A stretch of 64,000 bases of DNA from Natrinema caseinilyticum (GCF_024227435.1 NZ_CP100445.1:3779369-3843368), one strand, 5' to 3'; shown: positions 16,838-26,311, counted from the stretch's first letter. Numbers and translations: made by a program. Notes: generated by a model from the sequence alone, not told the origin.

Positions 16838-16896
16838 CTCCATAGTGCCCTCTTAGCAGCGCTCAAGTAGTCTCCCCGTCCCTCACTCACCTGTCT

Positions 16897-17052
16897 ATGA
16901 CTGCGTTGCAGGATCGACCGACGACCGTCGCGATCTGTGAGCAGTGCGGGTCGCCCGGCGCCGCACGCGAACTCGAGGACGGCACGCTCTTGCTCATCGG
17001 CGCCGGCAAACGATGCCCGTGTGGCTGCGACCGACTTCGCCGGTTCCGGTAA
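16897..17052 (+). CDS. 51-residue zinc-ribbon protein
   Basis: This very short protein starts MTALQDRPTTVAICEQCG and ends RCPCGCDRLRRFR. Cysteines occur as CEQC near residues 14-17 and CPCGC at 40-44, the pattern of a small rubredoxin-like or zinc-ribbon fold with four metal ligands. The middle, ELEDGTLLLIGAGK, would form the beta hairpin between knuckles. Archaea carry many such microproteins, some binding nucleic acid or partner proteins. A TATATAG element lies upstream and a stop codon ends the frame cleanly. No operon partner: the next gene is on the opposite strand. Confidence 0.65.
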   Translation: MTALQDRPTTVAICEQCGSPGAARELEDGTLLLIGAGKRCPCGCDRLRRFR

Positions 17053-17189
17053 GATGGTCGGCCGTCGGGTGCTTGGCTGTACGGTCCGGTTCGGGAGGCC
17101 GAGTCCGGTGCGAAGCAGGTCCTCGTCCCGACCGTCGGTCTCGAGTGAGATCACGTCCTGCCCCAGGGCCGGCCGATACCGGTAACGGC

Positions 17190-18542
17190 TCAATCCCGGG
17201 CGGTAGCCAGTCGTCTCCCCAGCAGCGCCAGCGGGGCCCCGAAGAGGGCGACGACGGCGACCCACGGGAGAAACAGCAGGGTGCCGAACGCGATGGTCCA
17301 GAAGTCCAGGGCGGACATCGGATAGACGAGAACGATGGCGCCGGTCGGCACGAGTGCGACGACCGCCAGGAGACCGATCGGCGTCCGGTCACGTTCGAAC
17401 GCGAAGCCGATCGGGAGAAAGAGCGCGGTGGCGAACCCGAACAGGAGCGGGAGCGGGTACGCGAGCGCCCCGGTGAGCAACAGCGTGTATCCGGCGGCGG
17501 TCAGTGTCGCGAGGGCTGCGAGTCCGACCAGTCCGCGAGTGTGGAGGCGGTCGCCGATGCGAGCGGCTGTCGCGCCGAGGAGCGCGTATCCGACGCCGAG
17601 CGACGAGAGCACGACGGCGCCGTGAGTGAGAGCGCGACTGGTCGTCAGCGCGTCCACGACGAGGATTCCGACCGCGCCGAGGACGCCGACTCCGACGAGC
17701 AGTCGCTCGAGCGTCGGCACACCCGTGGAGACGTCCCGAAATCCGAGACGGCTGGCGACGGCGTCGACCGCGGGACGGCCGCCACCAGCGCGGCCGATGG
17801 CGACCCCGGCGAGACCGATCAGAGCGCCGGGGATGAGTCCGTTGGCCAGGCCGCGAACGAGCACCGCTGGGCCGTCCGCGAGTCCGATCGTCGCGTAGCC
17901 GCTTGCGGTCCCGACCACGCCGTCGCTTCCGTAAGTGACGTACGTCTGATCGTCGAAATCCTCGCCCCAGTCGCGTTCGGTCTCGTTCGTCCACGTCGCG
18001 GTGTTGCCGTCGACGTCCGCGAGCGGAATTCGGTTCGTGACGACCGTTCCGTCGGGGGAGTGTATCGTCACTCGGTCGGCCACCACTTCGTAGCGAGTGG
18101 GTGACGTGCCGGTCGCGAAGTAGTCGACGATCCAGGCGTCGCCGACGCCCCGCCGAGCGACGTCGGTAACGGTGTAGTTCACGACGACGGTATCGTCCCG
18201 GAGCGACGGGTCGACGGACCCGACATCACCATCGGCCGCGTGATAGCGCGCCCACGCGTCGTCGACCGCGGCCGCGAGCGCACTCGCGTTCGTTCGGTAC
18301 CGCTCGACCGCGGAGGCGTTGATCGGGACCCGGGCACTCCAACGTGAGTCGCCGGTCTCGTCGATGTAGATGTCGAGCGTTCCGTGACCCGTGGCACCGG
18401 CGATTTCGGCGTCGTTTGCGATTCCGGGGCCGCAGACTCCACAGATCTGCGACGGTGGCGGGGCGCCCGCGACGCCGGCGACACCGGTCAGTCCGACGGC
18501 GACACAACAACAGAGGGCGAGGGCGAATCGAGCGGTTCGCAT
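17190..18542 (-). CDS. uncharacterised membrane-anchored surface protein
   Basis: The 450-residue protein begins with a signal peptide (MRTARFALALCCCVAVGLTG) followed by a CGVCG motif. The extracellular domain runs to about residue 210 and is rich in Asn and Thr (RYRTNASALAAAVDD, VNYTVTDVARR, TWTNETERDW; several N-glycosylation sequons). The rest is a block of about seven hydrophobic helices (VGVGVLGAVGILVVDAL, LGVGYALLGATAARIGD, YTLLLTGALAYPLPLLF and others) ending with LGRRLATARD. The plan suggests a receptor- or sensor-like envelope protein with an external ligand domain. No enzyme motif or named family is recognised. Confidence 0.75.
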   Translation of the reverse strand: MRTARFALALCCCVAVGLTGVAGVAGAPPPSQICGVCGPGIANDAEIAGATGHGTLDIYIDETGDSRWSARVPINASAVERYRTNASALAAAVDDAWARYHAADGDVGSVDPSLRDDTVVVNYTVTDVARRGVGDAWIVDYFATGTSPTRYEVVADRVTIHSPDGTVVTNRIPLADVDGNTATWTNETERDWGEDFDDQTYVTYGSDGVVGTASGYATIGLADGPAVLVRGLANGLIPGALIGLAGVAIGRAGGGRPAVDAVASRLGFRDVSTGVPTLERLLVGVGVLGAVGILVVDALTTSRALTHGAVVLSSLGVGYALLGATAARIGDRLHTRGLVGLAALATLTAAGYTLLLTGALAYPLPLLFGFATALFLPIGFAFERDRTPIGLLAVVALVPTGAIVLVYPMSALDFWTIAFGTLLFLPWVAVVALFGAPLALLGRRLATARD

Positions 18543-18728
18543 CTGGTGGCAACTCGAGTGTCAACTGTCAAGTAATTACTCCCGCGTCGAATCAGCCATC
18601 CGGAGGAGCGATTCGGGAATCCCTCTCCGAACGGGGAGGGTGATGGGAGTTATCGACGTGCGAGGAGCGTGCTCCGCCCGACTGCGCGGGGAATCTTCGA
18701 TCCCTCGCCGTTTACGGCCCGGCGGACG

Positions 18729-19583
18729 TCACTCGTATTCGTAGAATCCGACGCCGGTCTTCTTCCCGAGGTCGCCGGCTTCGACCTTTCGCTTCAGGAG
18801 GTACGCGGGCTTGTAGCGGTCGCCCAGTTCCTCGTGGAGGGTCTCGGACGCGTGGAGACAGACGTCCAGTCCGATGTGATCGGCCAGGGTCAGCGGCCCC
18901 ATCGGGACGTTCGTTCCGAGTTCCATGCCGGCGTCGATGTCCTCCCTCGTGGCGACGCCCTCGTCGTAGGCCCGAATACCCTCGTTGATCCAGGGCATCA
19001 GGATCCGGTTGGTGACGAAGCCTGGCTTGTCGTCGGACTCCCAGGTCGTTTTCTCGAGGTCCGCGGCGATGTCGTGGGCCAGTGCGGTCGCCTCGTCGGT
19101 TGTTTTCTCGCCGACGACGATCTCGACGCCCTCCATGATCGGCACCGGATTCATGAAGTGCAGGCCGATCACGCGCTCGGGACGGTCGAGGTCGCCCGCA
19201 ATCGACGTAATCGAGATCGTACTCGTGTTCGTCGCCAACAGGACGTCCTCGTCGCACACGCGTTCTAAGTCCGCGAACACCTCTCGTTTGACGCTCAGTT
19301 CCTCGAGAGCCGCTTCGACGACGAGATCGCAATCCGCGAGATCCTCGAGTACCGTCGTGCCCTCGATCCGCTCGCGGATCGCCGCGGGCTCTTCCGCGAG
19401 CGAGTCGCGGTTGTCGAGTCGCTGGAGGCTGTCGTCGATGGTCTGAAAGCCGTTTTCGACGAACTCCGTCTCGATGTCGCGCATGACGACGTCGTAGCCG
19501 TGGGTTGCGGCGACCTGTGCGATGCCGCTTCCCATCGTTCCTGCACCGACGACCCCGATCCGGTCGACTTGATCGCGAACCAT
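18729..19583 (-). CDS. 3-hydroxyacyl-CoA dehydrogenase
   Basis: The 284-residue enzyme oxidises 3-hydroxyacyl-CoA to 3-ketoacyl-CoA with NAD. It shows the Rossmann motif IGVVGAGTMGSGIAQVAATHG at the N-terminus, the catalytic histidine region GLHFMNPVPIMEGVEIV near residue 140, and the C-terminal dimer domain with GFVTNRILMPWINEG. Length matches single-function HBDH/HAD enzymes rather than fused FadB. The ATG at 19583 is selected because the Rossmann strand begins within ten residues; the longer upstream frame overlaps the divergent gene. It probably works with enoyl-CoA hydratase (1963-2733) in beta-oxidation or 3-hydroxybutyryl-CoA metabolism. Confidence 0.9.
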   Translation of the reverse strand: MVRDQVDRIGVVGAGTMGSGIAQVAATHGYDVVMRDIETEFVENGFQTIDDSLQRLDNRDSLAEEPAAIRERIEGTTVLEDLADCDLVVEAALEELSVKREVFADLERVCDEDVLLATNTSTISITSIAGDLDRPERVIGLHFMNPVPIMEGVEIVVGEKTTDEATALAHDIAADLEKTTWESDDKPGFVTNRILMPWINEGIRAYDEGVATREDIDAGMELGTNVPMGPLTLADHIGLDVCLHASETLHEELGDRYKPAYLLKRKVEAGDLGKKTGVGFYEYE

Positions 19584-19731
19584 ACGGTCGATTCTTTCGA
19601 GGTGGTCGTAAACGTGCTGGTACGATCGAGGCGATCCATCGACGACGCGGGACCTTGATCGGCGTCCGGTCGACGCCCGAGGACAACTTTCAAGACTAGA
19701 GAGTGTGAGATATGGACGACCGGTGAACCGT

Positions 19732-20484
19732 GTGAGTGAGAAAGACGCCGTCCGCGACACGAAGACGGACCCAGATCACGATAGCGACCCCCGAGACGAC
19801 GGTGCGGTCGTCGATATCGGTATCGCCGTCGATGTAAGCACCGCCGACGGTCCCGACCCTGCCCCCTCGGCGGACGTGGGATTCGAATTCGAGGAGGACG
19901 ACCTACTCGAGGCAGCCGATGCCGACCGCAGGTTCGACGCAATACCCGACGACGGGATCGGCGCCTCGATCGAACCGGACGAACGGGACGCGCTCGAGGC
20001 GGCCGAAATCGACCCCGAAGCGGTCGTCGAGAAGGAGCACTCCTACCGATCGCTGTTGGGAGACGGCGTCGACGAACAGATCGCAGACACCCTCCGTCGA
20101 CGATACTCGCTCCCGTGGTCGTTCGAATCGGACGGCGATCTCGACCGACGCTCGAGCGTGGTTCGCGGCCTCGGGGCCGCCGAGCGCGAGTGGATCGCCG
20201 TCAGCGAAGACGATGACTGGCAGTCGTTCGAGTACGACCACACCGGCCCTATTTCGACCGAGCGTGAGCGTCCATCGGAGCGGCCCTACCCGAGACCGAC
20301 GCCGACTGGGGCCGTAACGGGCGTCGGCCCCGACGACGCGGACGCGCTGGCCGAGGCGGGCATCCGCTCGGCGGAACGACTGGCGACGATCGACGCGATG
20401 ACGGTCGCGACCCACCTCGAGCTCGACGTCTTACACGTTCGAATGTGGCGTCACAACGCTCGCGAACTGCTGAATCGATCCTGA
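19732..20484 (+). CDS. acidic protein with C-terminal helix-hairpin-helix domain
   Basis: The roughly 250-residue protein has a long, very acidic and probably disordered N-terminal half. The C-terminal module contains TGAVTGVGPDDADALAEAG followed by RSAERLATIDAMTVATHLELD, a helix-hairpin-helix (Rad51/DNA-ligase-like) fold used for DNA contacts or protein oligomers. Similar haloarchaeal proteins are known only as uncharacterised. The start is uncertain: GTG codons at 19705, 19723 and 19732 are in frame, and 19732 (VSEKDAV) is preferred. The gene is divergent from 3-hydroxyacyl-CoA dehydrogenase. Confidence 0.68.
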   Translation: MSEKDAVRDTKTDPDHDSDPRDDGAVVDIGIAVDVSTADGPDPAPSADVGFEFEEDDLLEAADADRRFDAIPDDGIGASIEPDERDALEAAEIDPEAVVEKEHSYRSLLGDGVDEQIADTLRRRYSLPWSFESDGDLDRRSSVVRGLGAAEREWIAVSEDDDWQSFEYDHTGPISTERERPSERPYPRPTPTGAVTGVGPDDADALAEAGIRSAERLATIDAMTVATHLELDVLHVRMWRHNARELLNRS

Positions 20485-20843
20485 TCCGGTACCGTCGCCG
20501 CCGCGTGTGCCGGACCGACGTCCGTCCATCACCCTCGAAGCGCCGCTTCCACTCGAGTTGGGCAACGGGGTCGTCGCGCCACGTCGCAATCTGCGGTCCG
20601 TTGTCCGCGGTCTGTTGTCCGTTGTCTGGTGTCCGTTGTCTGTTGCCCGCTGTCCGCGGTCTGCTGTCTGCTGCCCACCGTCCGTTGTCCGCTCTCCGAG
20701 GTCCGCTGCCCGCCGTTCGCAGTTCGCCGCGCTGATTGCTTACTCGGTTTCGAGTTACGACCGATCGACTACGACGATTATCGGTCTCGAGCGATTGAAT
20801 TACTACTCCTGTACGTAATTTCGATAATCCGGACCATCAAAGA
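20485..20843. other. gene-free stretch upstream of fba
   Basis: This gap holds no convincing gene. All three forward frames stay open through part of it only because the heptamer repeat has no stop-forming words. It contains the 133-base degenerate heptamer array and, at its right end, AT-rich promoter DNA for fba. Confidence 0.6.
20596..20728. repeat. degenerate 7-bp tandem repeat, 19 units
   Basis: Nineteen consecutive heptamers keep strict 7-base register. Typical units are GTCCGTT, GTCCGCG, GTCTGTT, GTCTGCT, GCCCGCT and GTTCGCC, consensus roughly GYCYGYY. The array begins at 20596 (GTCCGTT) and fades after 20728. Variation is mostly pyrimidine for pyrimidine, so one strand is purine-rich and the other pyrimidine-rich. 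It ends about 115 bases upstream of the fba TATA box. Confidence 0.85.
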
Positions 20844-20850
20844 TTTATAG
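20844..20850 (+). promoter_or_regulatory. fba TATA box
   Basis: TTTATAG lies 24-30 bases upstream of the fba ATG (20874), the standard distance for a leaderless haloarchaeal promoter. Confidence 0.65.
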
Positions 20851-20873
20851 CGGCCTGTCGGACCGTCAAACAG

Positions 20874-21668
20874 ATGATTCCGATCGACGACTCTCCGATC
20901 GTTCGCGACGGCAAGTCACTGATTTTAGCGATGGACCACGGGCTCGAGCACGGCCCCGTCGACTTCGAAGACGTCCCGGAGAAACTCGATCCGTCGACTG
21001 TCTTCGAGACGGCGACCCACGACGCCGTGACTGCGATGGCAGTTCAAAAGGGGATCGCCGAGGGGTACTACCCGAGCTACGAGGACGACGTCAATCTGCT
21101 GATGAAGCTGAACGGGACGTCGAACCTCTGGATGGGCGAACCCGACTCGGCGGTCAACTGTTCGATCGATTACGCCGTCGACGTCGGTGCCGACGCCGTC
21201 GGCTTCACCGTTTACGGGGGATCGAACCACGAAATCGAGATGGTCGAAGAGTTCCGCGACGCACACGAACAGGCCCGCGAACACGGCCTCCCCGTCGTCA
21301 TGTGGTCGTACCCGCGCGGGCAGGGACTGAAAAACGACACCAAGCCGAGCACCATCTCCTACGCCTCGCGACTGGCGCTCGAACTCGGTGCCGACATCGC
21401 GAAGGTCAAGTATCCCGGCAGCAAGGACGCCATGGCCCACGCGGTCCAGTGTGCGGGCGACATGAAAGTCGTCATGAGCGGCGGCTCCAAGACGTCCGAC
21501 TACGAGTTCCTCTCCCAGGTGGAAGCCGTCATCGACGCCGGCGCGAACGGGCTCGCGGTCGGCCGCAACGTGTGGCAACGCGAAGATCCCACGCGAATCC
21601 TCGACGCGCTCGAACTCGTCATCTACGAGGAAGAAACCGCCGACGCGGCGCTCGAGGCGACCGAATAG
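20874..21668 (+). CDS. fba: archaeal class I fructose-bisphosphate aldolase (DhnA/FbaB type)
   Basis: This 264-residue TIM-barrel aldolase interconverts fructose-1,6-bisphosphate with dihydroxyacetone phosphate and glyceraldehyde-3-phosphate. The motifs [12 protein letters not shown] near the N-terminus, [11 protein letters not shown] near residue 145, and [12 protein letters not shown] near residue 185 with a candidate Schiff-base lysine are typical of the DeoC/LacD-like archaeal family. So is the phosphate-binding stretch [10 protein letters not shown] and [12 protein letters not shown] homologous family makes ADH for aromatic amino acid synthesis, but the immediate neighbour fbp (gap of two bases) points to sugar phosphate metabolism. 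Confidence 0.9.
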   Translation: MIPIDDSPIVRDGKSLILAMDHGLEHGPVDFEDVPEKLDPSTVFETATHDAVTAMAVQKGIAEGYYPSYEDDVNLLMKLNGTSNLWMGEPDSAVNCSIDYAVDVGADAVGFTVYGGSNHEIEMVEEFRDAHEQAREHGLPVVMWSYPRGQGLKNDTKPSTISYASRLALELGADIAKVKYPGSKDAMAHAVQCAGDMKVVMSGGSKTSDYEFLSQVEAVIDAGANGLAVGRNVWQREDPTRILDALELVIYEEETADAALEATE

Positions 21669-21670
21669 GA

Positions 21671-22531
21671 ATGCCGGTCACCGATCCCGATCCGGTCGAC
21701 GACGTCGTCGCCACGATCGCCCGCTCGGCGGCCGAGATCCGCCAGGGACTGGTCGGTCGCCGGGGGAAAGCCGACGCGGAGAACCCCAGCGGCGAGACAC
21801 AGGCCGAGGCCGATGTCTGGGCCGACGAACTGCTCGCCGACCGGCTGTCGTCGATCGACGGCGTCGGCGAGTACGCGAGCGAGGAACGGTCCGAGATCAT
21901 CGACACCGGCGACGAACAGGTCTCCGTCGCGGTCGATCCCCTCGACGGCTCGTCGAACCTCAAATCGAACAACACGATGGGGACGGTGTTTGGCATCTAC
22001 GACGAACCCCTCCCCGCGCCGGGTTCCGCGCTCGTCGCGTCCGGCTGGGTCCTCTACGGCCCGATTACGACGATGGCGTCCGCCCGGGACGGCTCGGTCA
22101 CGAAGTACGAACTCACCGGCGGCGAGCGAACGGTCGTCGAGGAGGACGTCACCCTGCCCGACGATCCGCTCGTCTACGGCTTCGGCGGCCGGGTTCCCCA
22201 CTGGCACGACGACTTCCGGGAGTACGTCCGCGAGATCGAGTCGAACCCCGATCACAAGCTCCGGTACGGCGGCGCGATGATCGGCGATGTCAACCAGGTG
22301 CTGACCTACGGCGGCATCTTCGCCTACCCCGCCCTCGAGGACGACCCCCGCGGAAAACTCCGCCTGCAGTTCGAGGGGAACCCGATCGCGTATCTCATCG
22401 AAGCGGCCGGCGGTCGCTCGTCCGACGGGAGTCAGTCGATACTCGAGGTCGAACCGACCGACCTCCACGACAGGGTGCCGCTACACGTCGGCAACGCCGA
22501 GTTTATCGATCGGCTCGAGGACGCGCTCTAG
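21671..22531 (+). CDS. fbp: class 1 fructose-1,6-bisphosphatase
   Basis: The 286-residue enzyme hydrolyses fructose-1,6-bisphosphate to fructose-6-phosphate in gluconeogenesis. The metal-binding signature [22 protein letters not shown] lies around residue 80 and the substrate-binding [14 protein letters not shown] near residue 195. The C-terminus has [17 protein letters not shown]. The ATG at 21671 lies two bases after the fba stop, so fba and fbp form an operon for the two consecutive gluconeogenic steps. It is convergent with the PEP synthase gene 17 bases downstream. Confidence 0.93.
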   Translation: MPVTDPDPVDDVVATIARSAAEIRQGLVGRRGKADAENPSGETQAEADVWADELLADRLSSIDGVGEYASEERSEIIDTGDEQVSVAVDPLDGSSNLKSNNTMGTVFGIYDEPLPAPGSALVASGWVLYGPITTMASARDGSVTKYELTGGERTVVEEDVTLPDDPLVYGFGGRVPHWHDDFREYVREIESNPDHKLRYGGAMIGDVNQVLTYGGIFAYPALEDDPRGKLRLQFEGNPIAYLIEAAGGRSSDGSQSILEVEPTDLHDRVPLHVGNAEFIDRLEDAL

Positions 22532-22548
22532 CGAGCGACGGCCGCGAA

Positions 22549-24822
22549 TCAGTTCTCGTGTTCCGCGACCGTGAGGATCGTCTCCACCGCGACGTCCGGC
22601 GAGACCGAGATCGAATCGATATCGGCCTCGAGCAGGAACTCGGTGTACTCCGGAATCGTCGAGGGTGCGTCGCCACAGAATCCGACCGGACGGTCGTGCC
22701 GGTGGGCCTCCTCGATCAACGACGTTATCGAGCGCGTCACTGACTCGTCGGTCTCGTCGAACAGCGGCGCGAGTTTCTCCGAGTTGCGATCCACGCCGAG
22801 GGTGAGCTGTGTGAGGTCGTTCGATCCGATGGAGAAACCGTCGAACAGCTCCGAGAACTGATCCGCGCGCACGATGTTCGCGGGCAGTTCCGCCATCACG
22901 TAGACGTCCACCTCGTCGTGCGAGAGACCGTAGTCGTCCATCAGGTCGAGGACGCGCTCGCCCTCCGCGGGCGTCCGACAGAACGGGACCATCACGATCA
23001 CGTTGTCCAGTCCCACCTCCTCGCGAACCTGGCGAAGCGCCTCGCACTCGAGACGGAACGCGTCCCGGAACGCCTCGTCGTAGTACCGGGAGGCCCCACG
23101 CCAGCCGAGCATCGGGTTCGCCTCGTCGGGTTCGTACTTCCAGCCGCCCTCGAGATTGCGATACTCGTCGGTCTTGAAGTCGCTGAGCCGGAAGACGACC
23201 TCGTTCGGGTAGAACGCGGCGCCGATCTTCGCGATTCCCGTCCGGAGGGCGTCGACGAACCGCTCTTCCTCGCCGCGCTCGAGCAACTCGAGCGGGTGGG
23301 AGCCGACGTGAGAGGTGACGATGAACTCCTCGCGGGCCAGGCCGACGCCGTCGACGGGGGTGGTCGCGAGCGCGAACGCCCGACCGGGATCGCCGAGGAT
23401 CAGGTTGACGTCGGTGTCGGTCTCGGGAAGGTCGTCCACGGTCTCCTCGTCGATCTCGTACTCGAGTTCGCCCTCGTAGACGCGGCCGGTGTCGGCAGAG
23501 CAGTCGACCGTCACGTGATCGCCGTCGGCCAGCGTTTCGGTCGCCTCCCTCGTGCGAACGATCGCGGGGAGCCCCAGTTCCCGCGAGACGATCGCCGCGT
23601 GTGACGTTTTGCCGCCTTTGTCGGTGACGATAGCGCTCGCCCGCTTCATGACCGGTACCCAGTCGGGATCGGTCATCTCGGTGACGAGCACGTCGCCCGC
23701 CTCGACCTGATCCATCTCCCGGAGGTCGGAGAGGACGCGAACGGTCCCGCTCGCGATCGCGTTCCCGATCGCGACGCCCTCGAGAAGTGGCTCGTCGGTT
23801 TCCTCGAGACTGTACGTGCGGAGGACGTTCCCCTCGGACGCCCCGTGGACCGTCTCGGGTCTGGCCTGGACGACGAACAGCTCGTCGAGGTCGCCGTCGA
23901 CGAGCCACTCGACGTCCTGTGGCGTCTCGAAGTGGTCCTCGATCCGCATCGCGTACGTCGCCAGTTCCGTGATCCGGTCGTCCGAGAGCGCGAACTGCTC
24001 GCGGTCCTCGTCCGGCACCGACTCGAGTTTGGTTCCGCCGTTTCGACGGACCATCCGCTGGGACTTCCCGCCGAGTTCCTTCTCGACGATCCCGGTGGTG
24101 GGTTTGAAAACGACGTACCGGTCGGGGTCGACGACACCCTGGACGATCGGTTCGCCGAACCCGTAGGCGGCTTCGATCGTGACGACCTCCTCGAACCCGG
24201 TGTCCGGATCGAGCGTGAACAGGACGCCCGAGGATGCCAGGTCCGCCCGCCCCATCTTCTGGACCGCACAGGCCAGTTTGACGTCGAAGTGGTCGAAGTC
24301 GTTATTCTCGCGGTAGGCGATCGCACGATCGGTAAACAGCGACGCGAAGCAGTGTTTGATCGACTCGATCAACTCCGTCTCGCCAGCGACGTTCAGAAAC
24401 GTCTCTTGCTGGCCGGCGAACGACGCCTCGGGGAGGTCCTCGGCCGTCGCGGAGCTCCTGACGGCAACTTTCGGGTCGTCGATTCCGAGTTCGTCCCCCA
24501 GTTCGGCGTACCGCTCGAGGATCCTCGACTCGAGTTGCGGCGGCATGGACGCCTCCGAGATCATGCGCCTGATTCGCTCCCCGCGGCGCTGGAGGTCCGC
24601 GACGTCGTCGACCGCCAGTCCGTCCAGTTGCGATTCGATTGCCGCGTGGATGCCGGTCTCCTCGACGTAGTAGTCGTAGGCCGACGCGGTCGTCGTGAAC
24701 CCGGGCAGGACCGGGACGTCGAGGTCCGCGAGTTCGCCGAGGTTCGCGCTCTTTCCGCCGACGGCGTCCGTATCGTCGCCGCTCAATGCCTCTAACCACC
24801 TGACGAACGCCTCTCGTGACAT
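22549..24822 (-). CDS. ppsA: phosphoenolpyruvate synthase (pyruvate, water dikinase)
   Basis: The 757-residue enzyme converts pyruvate + ATP + water to phosphoenolpyruvate + AMP + Pi. The N-terminal nucleotide-binding domain begins GDDTDAVGGKSANLGELADLD and contains VRSSATAEDLPEASFAGQQET. The central swivelling domain has the phosphorylated histidine in GGKTSHAAIVSRELGLPA. The C-terminal TIM barrel carries GWRGASRYYDEAFR and SIGSNDLTQLTLGVDRN. Length fits the family. The ATG at 24822 begins MSREAFVRWLEAL; a longer upstream frame runs antisense through the divergent kinase gene. With fba and fbp alongside, it makes a compact gluconeogenic cluster. Confidence 0.94.
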   Translation of the reverse strand: MSREAFVRWLEALSGDDTDAVGGKSANLGELADLDVPVLPGFTTTASAYDYYVEETGIHAAIESQLDGLAVDDVADLQRRGERIRRMISEASMPPQLESRILERYAELGDELGIDDPKVAVRSSATAEDLPEASFAGQQETFLNVAGETELIESIKHCFASLFTDRAIAYRENNDFDHFDVKLACAVQKMGRADLASSGVLFTLDPDTGFEEVVTIEAAYGFGEPIVQGVVDPDRYVVFKPTTGIVEKELGGKSQRMVRRNGGTKLESVPDEDREQFALSDDRITELATYAMRIEDHFETPQDVEWLVDGDLDELFVVQARPETVHGASEGNVLRTYSLEETDEPLLEGVAIGNAIASGTVRVLSDLREMDQVEAGDVLVTEMTDPDWVPVMKRASAIVTDKGGKTSHAAIVSRELGLPAIVRTREATETLADGDHVTVDCSADTGRVYEGELEYEIDEETVDDLPETDTDVNLILGDPGRAFALATTPVDGVGLAREEFIVTSHVGSHPLELLERGEEERFVDALRTGIAKIGAAFYPNEVVFRLSDFKTDEYRNLEGGWKYEPDEANPMLGWRGASRYYDEAFRDAFRLECEALRQVREEVGLDNVIVMVPFCRTPAEGERVLDLMDDYGLSHDEVDVYVMAELPANIVRADQFSELFDGFSIGSNDLTQLTLGVDRNSEKLAPLFDETDESVTRSITSLIEEAHRHDRPVGFCGDAPSTIPEYTEFLLEADIDSISVSPDVAVETILTVAEHEN

Positions 24823-24925
24823 CGGTCCGTCACTCGGACGACGCGCACGGCAATAAGTTCGCAGGGGGACGACGGACGGCACGGGCCCCAAGATTATCCC
24901 GCTGCGTCTGGGAGGGAGCCGTGCC

Positions 24926-26299
24926 ATGCAGGACGTCCACGCCCAACTGGAGGCGGACATCGCCACGCTCGAGGCGCTGCCGGTGTTCGTCGCGTACAAC
25001 GCGAACGTCGACGCGATCGTTCGGGTCGACGAGGAACTGGAATCCGTCCTCGATCGACCGGACGATCCCGGGGCGGACGTCCCTCCGAGTCCGCTGGCGT
25101 CGAAACGAGAGCTCGCGGCGGCGATTGCACACACGATGGCGGCCGGTCGGGGCGACGAGATCGCAATGACCGACTCGTTCGCGACGGCCATCGAGTCCGA
25201 ACTCCCCCCGGACAGTCAGCAGATGGGCGGCCAGGCGGGGATCATGACGAACCTGCTCACGGCGCTGGAGACGGCGCCGATCACGTACACGTACCTGATT
25301 TCCGAGCGGCAGTTGTCGATGTTCGAACGCCCCGAGAGAGTTCGGTATCCGACCGTCGCGGACGGCCAGGTGAGCTACGTCCCACTGCCCGAGGCCGTCA
25401 ACACGGACCGAACGAAGATCAACTGGGTGTTCGAATTCAGGGAGGGCGACGAACTCTTCGGTGTGACCGCGACGGAAGACACCCGCTTCATCGCCGCCTC
25501 GAGACCACCGGAGTTCGACCTGACTGCCGGCGAACTCGACGAGGCGATCTCCCAGGTCGGCGAGGCCGTCGACGGAGCCCTCCTCGCGGGGTATCACAAC
25601 CTCACGCCCGACCACGTGAAAGACGGGTACGAGGAAACGCACCGCCACGCACGCGAGGTCATTCGCCGACTTCGGTCGGGGAGCGACGTCGACGTCCACA
25701 TCGAGTACGCCGTCACCCACGACGACGACCTCAGGGAGAGCATGTACGAGTGGATCTTGCCGGAGGCGAACGTCGTGGGTGCCGATACGCACGAGCTGAC
25801 GATGCTCCACGACGACGCGAGCCTGGCGGCCGTGGCGGACCCGCCGTCGGAGGCGACGCCGTTCGAACCGGCCGAGATACTCGATCACTACCGGATGCTC
25901 GAGGCGGTTCGCGAGGAACTCGGCGTCGACTGCGTTCAGTTACACGCCATGGAGTATCACCTCGCCGTGATGGAGCCGTCCCGCTCGTCGGAGGCCGTTC
26001 GACGGGGGCTCGAGTTCGCCGCCGTCAACGCTGCGGCCAAAGCGGCCCGCGGGGAGATCTCGTCGCCCGACGACCTCGAGACCGGGCTGGAGTACGAGCC
26101 CTCGGCGATGGGCCGCGAGGCGATCGAACTGTTGGCGGATCACGTAGGCGAGACGGCCGAGGGAGGGGTCCTCGAGGCCCCCACGGTCGCCGCCTGCCCC
26201 AATCGCGTCGTCGACGAACCGGCGGGCACGGTCGGCATCGGCGACATCGTCTCGTCGTCGAGTTTCGTCCTCGGACTCGCCGTGGCCACCGACCGGTAG
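24926..26299 (+). CDS. ADP-dependent glucokinase/phosphofructokinase family protein
   Basis: The 457-residue protein belongs to the ADP_PFK_GK family, whose members use ADP instead of ATP to phosphorylate glucose or fructose-6-phosphate. Evidence includes VAYNANVDAIVRVDEEL at the N-terminus, the GG-containing sugar site QQMGGQAGIMTNLL near residue 105, AGYHNLTPDH near residue 220, VVGADTHEL in the nucleotide domain, and the catalytic GIGD at residues 437-440 within TVGIGDIVSSSSF. ADP-kinases are best known in thermophilic and methanogenic Euryarchaea. Haloarchaea mainly use the Entner-Doudoroff route, so the substrate here is uncertain. It is divergent from ppsA across 103 bases, which hints at linked regulation. 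Confidence 0.82.
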   Translation: MQDVHAQLEADIATLEALPVFVAYNANVDAIVRVDEELESVLDRPDDPGADVPPSPLASKRELAAAIAHTMAAGRGDEIAMTDSFATAIESELPPDSQQMGGQAGIMTNLLTALETAPITYTYLISERQLSMFERPERVRYPTVADGQVSYVPLPEAVNTDRTKINWVFEFREGDELFGVTATEDTRFIAASRPPEFDLTAGELDEAISQVGEAVDGALLAGYHNLTPDHVKDGYEETHRHAREVIRRLRSGSDVDVHIEYAVTHDDDLRESMYEWILPEANVVGADTHELTMLHDDASLAAVADPPSEATPFEPAEILDHYRMLEAVREELGVDCVQLHAMEYHLAVMEPSRSSEAVRRGLEFAAVNAAAKAARGEISSPDDLETGLEYEPSAMGREAIELLADHVGETAEGGVLEAPTVAACPNRVVDEPAGTVGIGDIVSSSSFVLGLAVATDR

Positions 26300-26311
26300 T
26301 CCGCGACGGCA

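Noticed and set aside
20596-20728. Heptamer array considered as a CRISPR array
   Set aside because: There are no spacers, the unit is only 7 bases and no cas genes are near.
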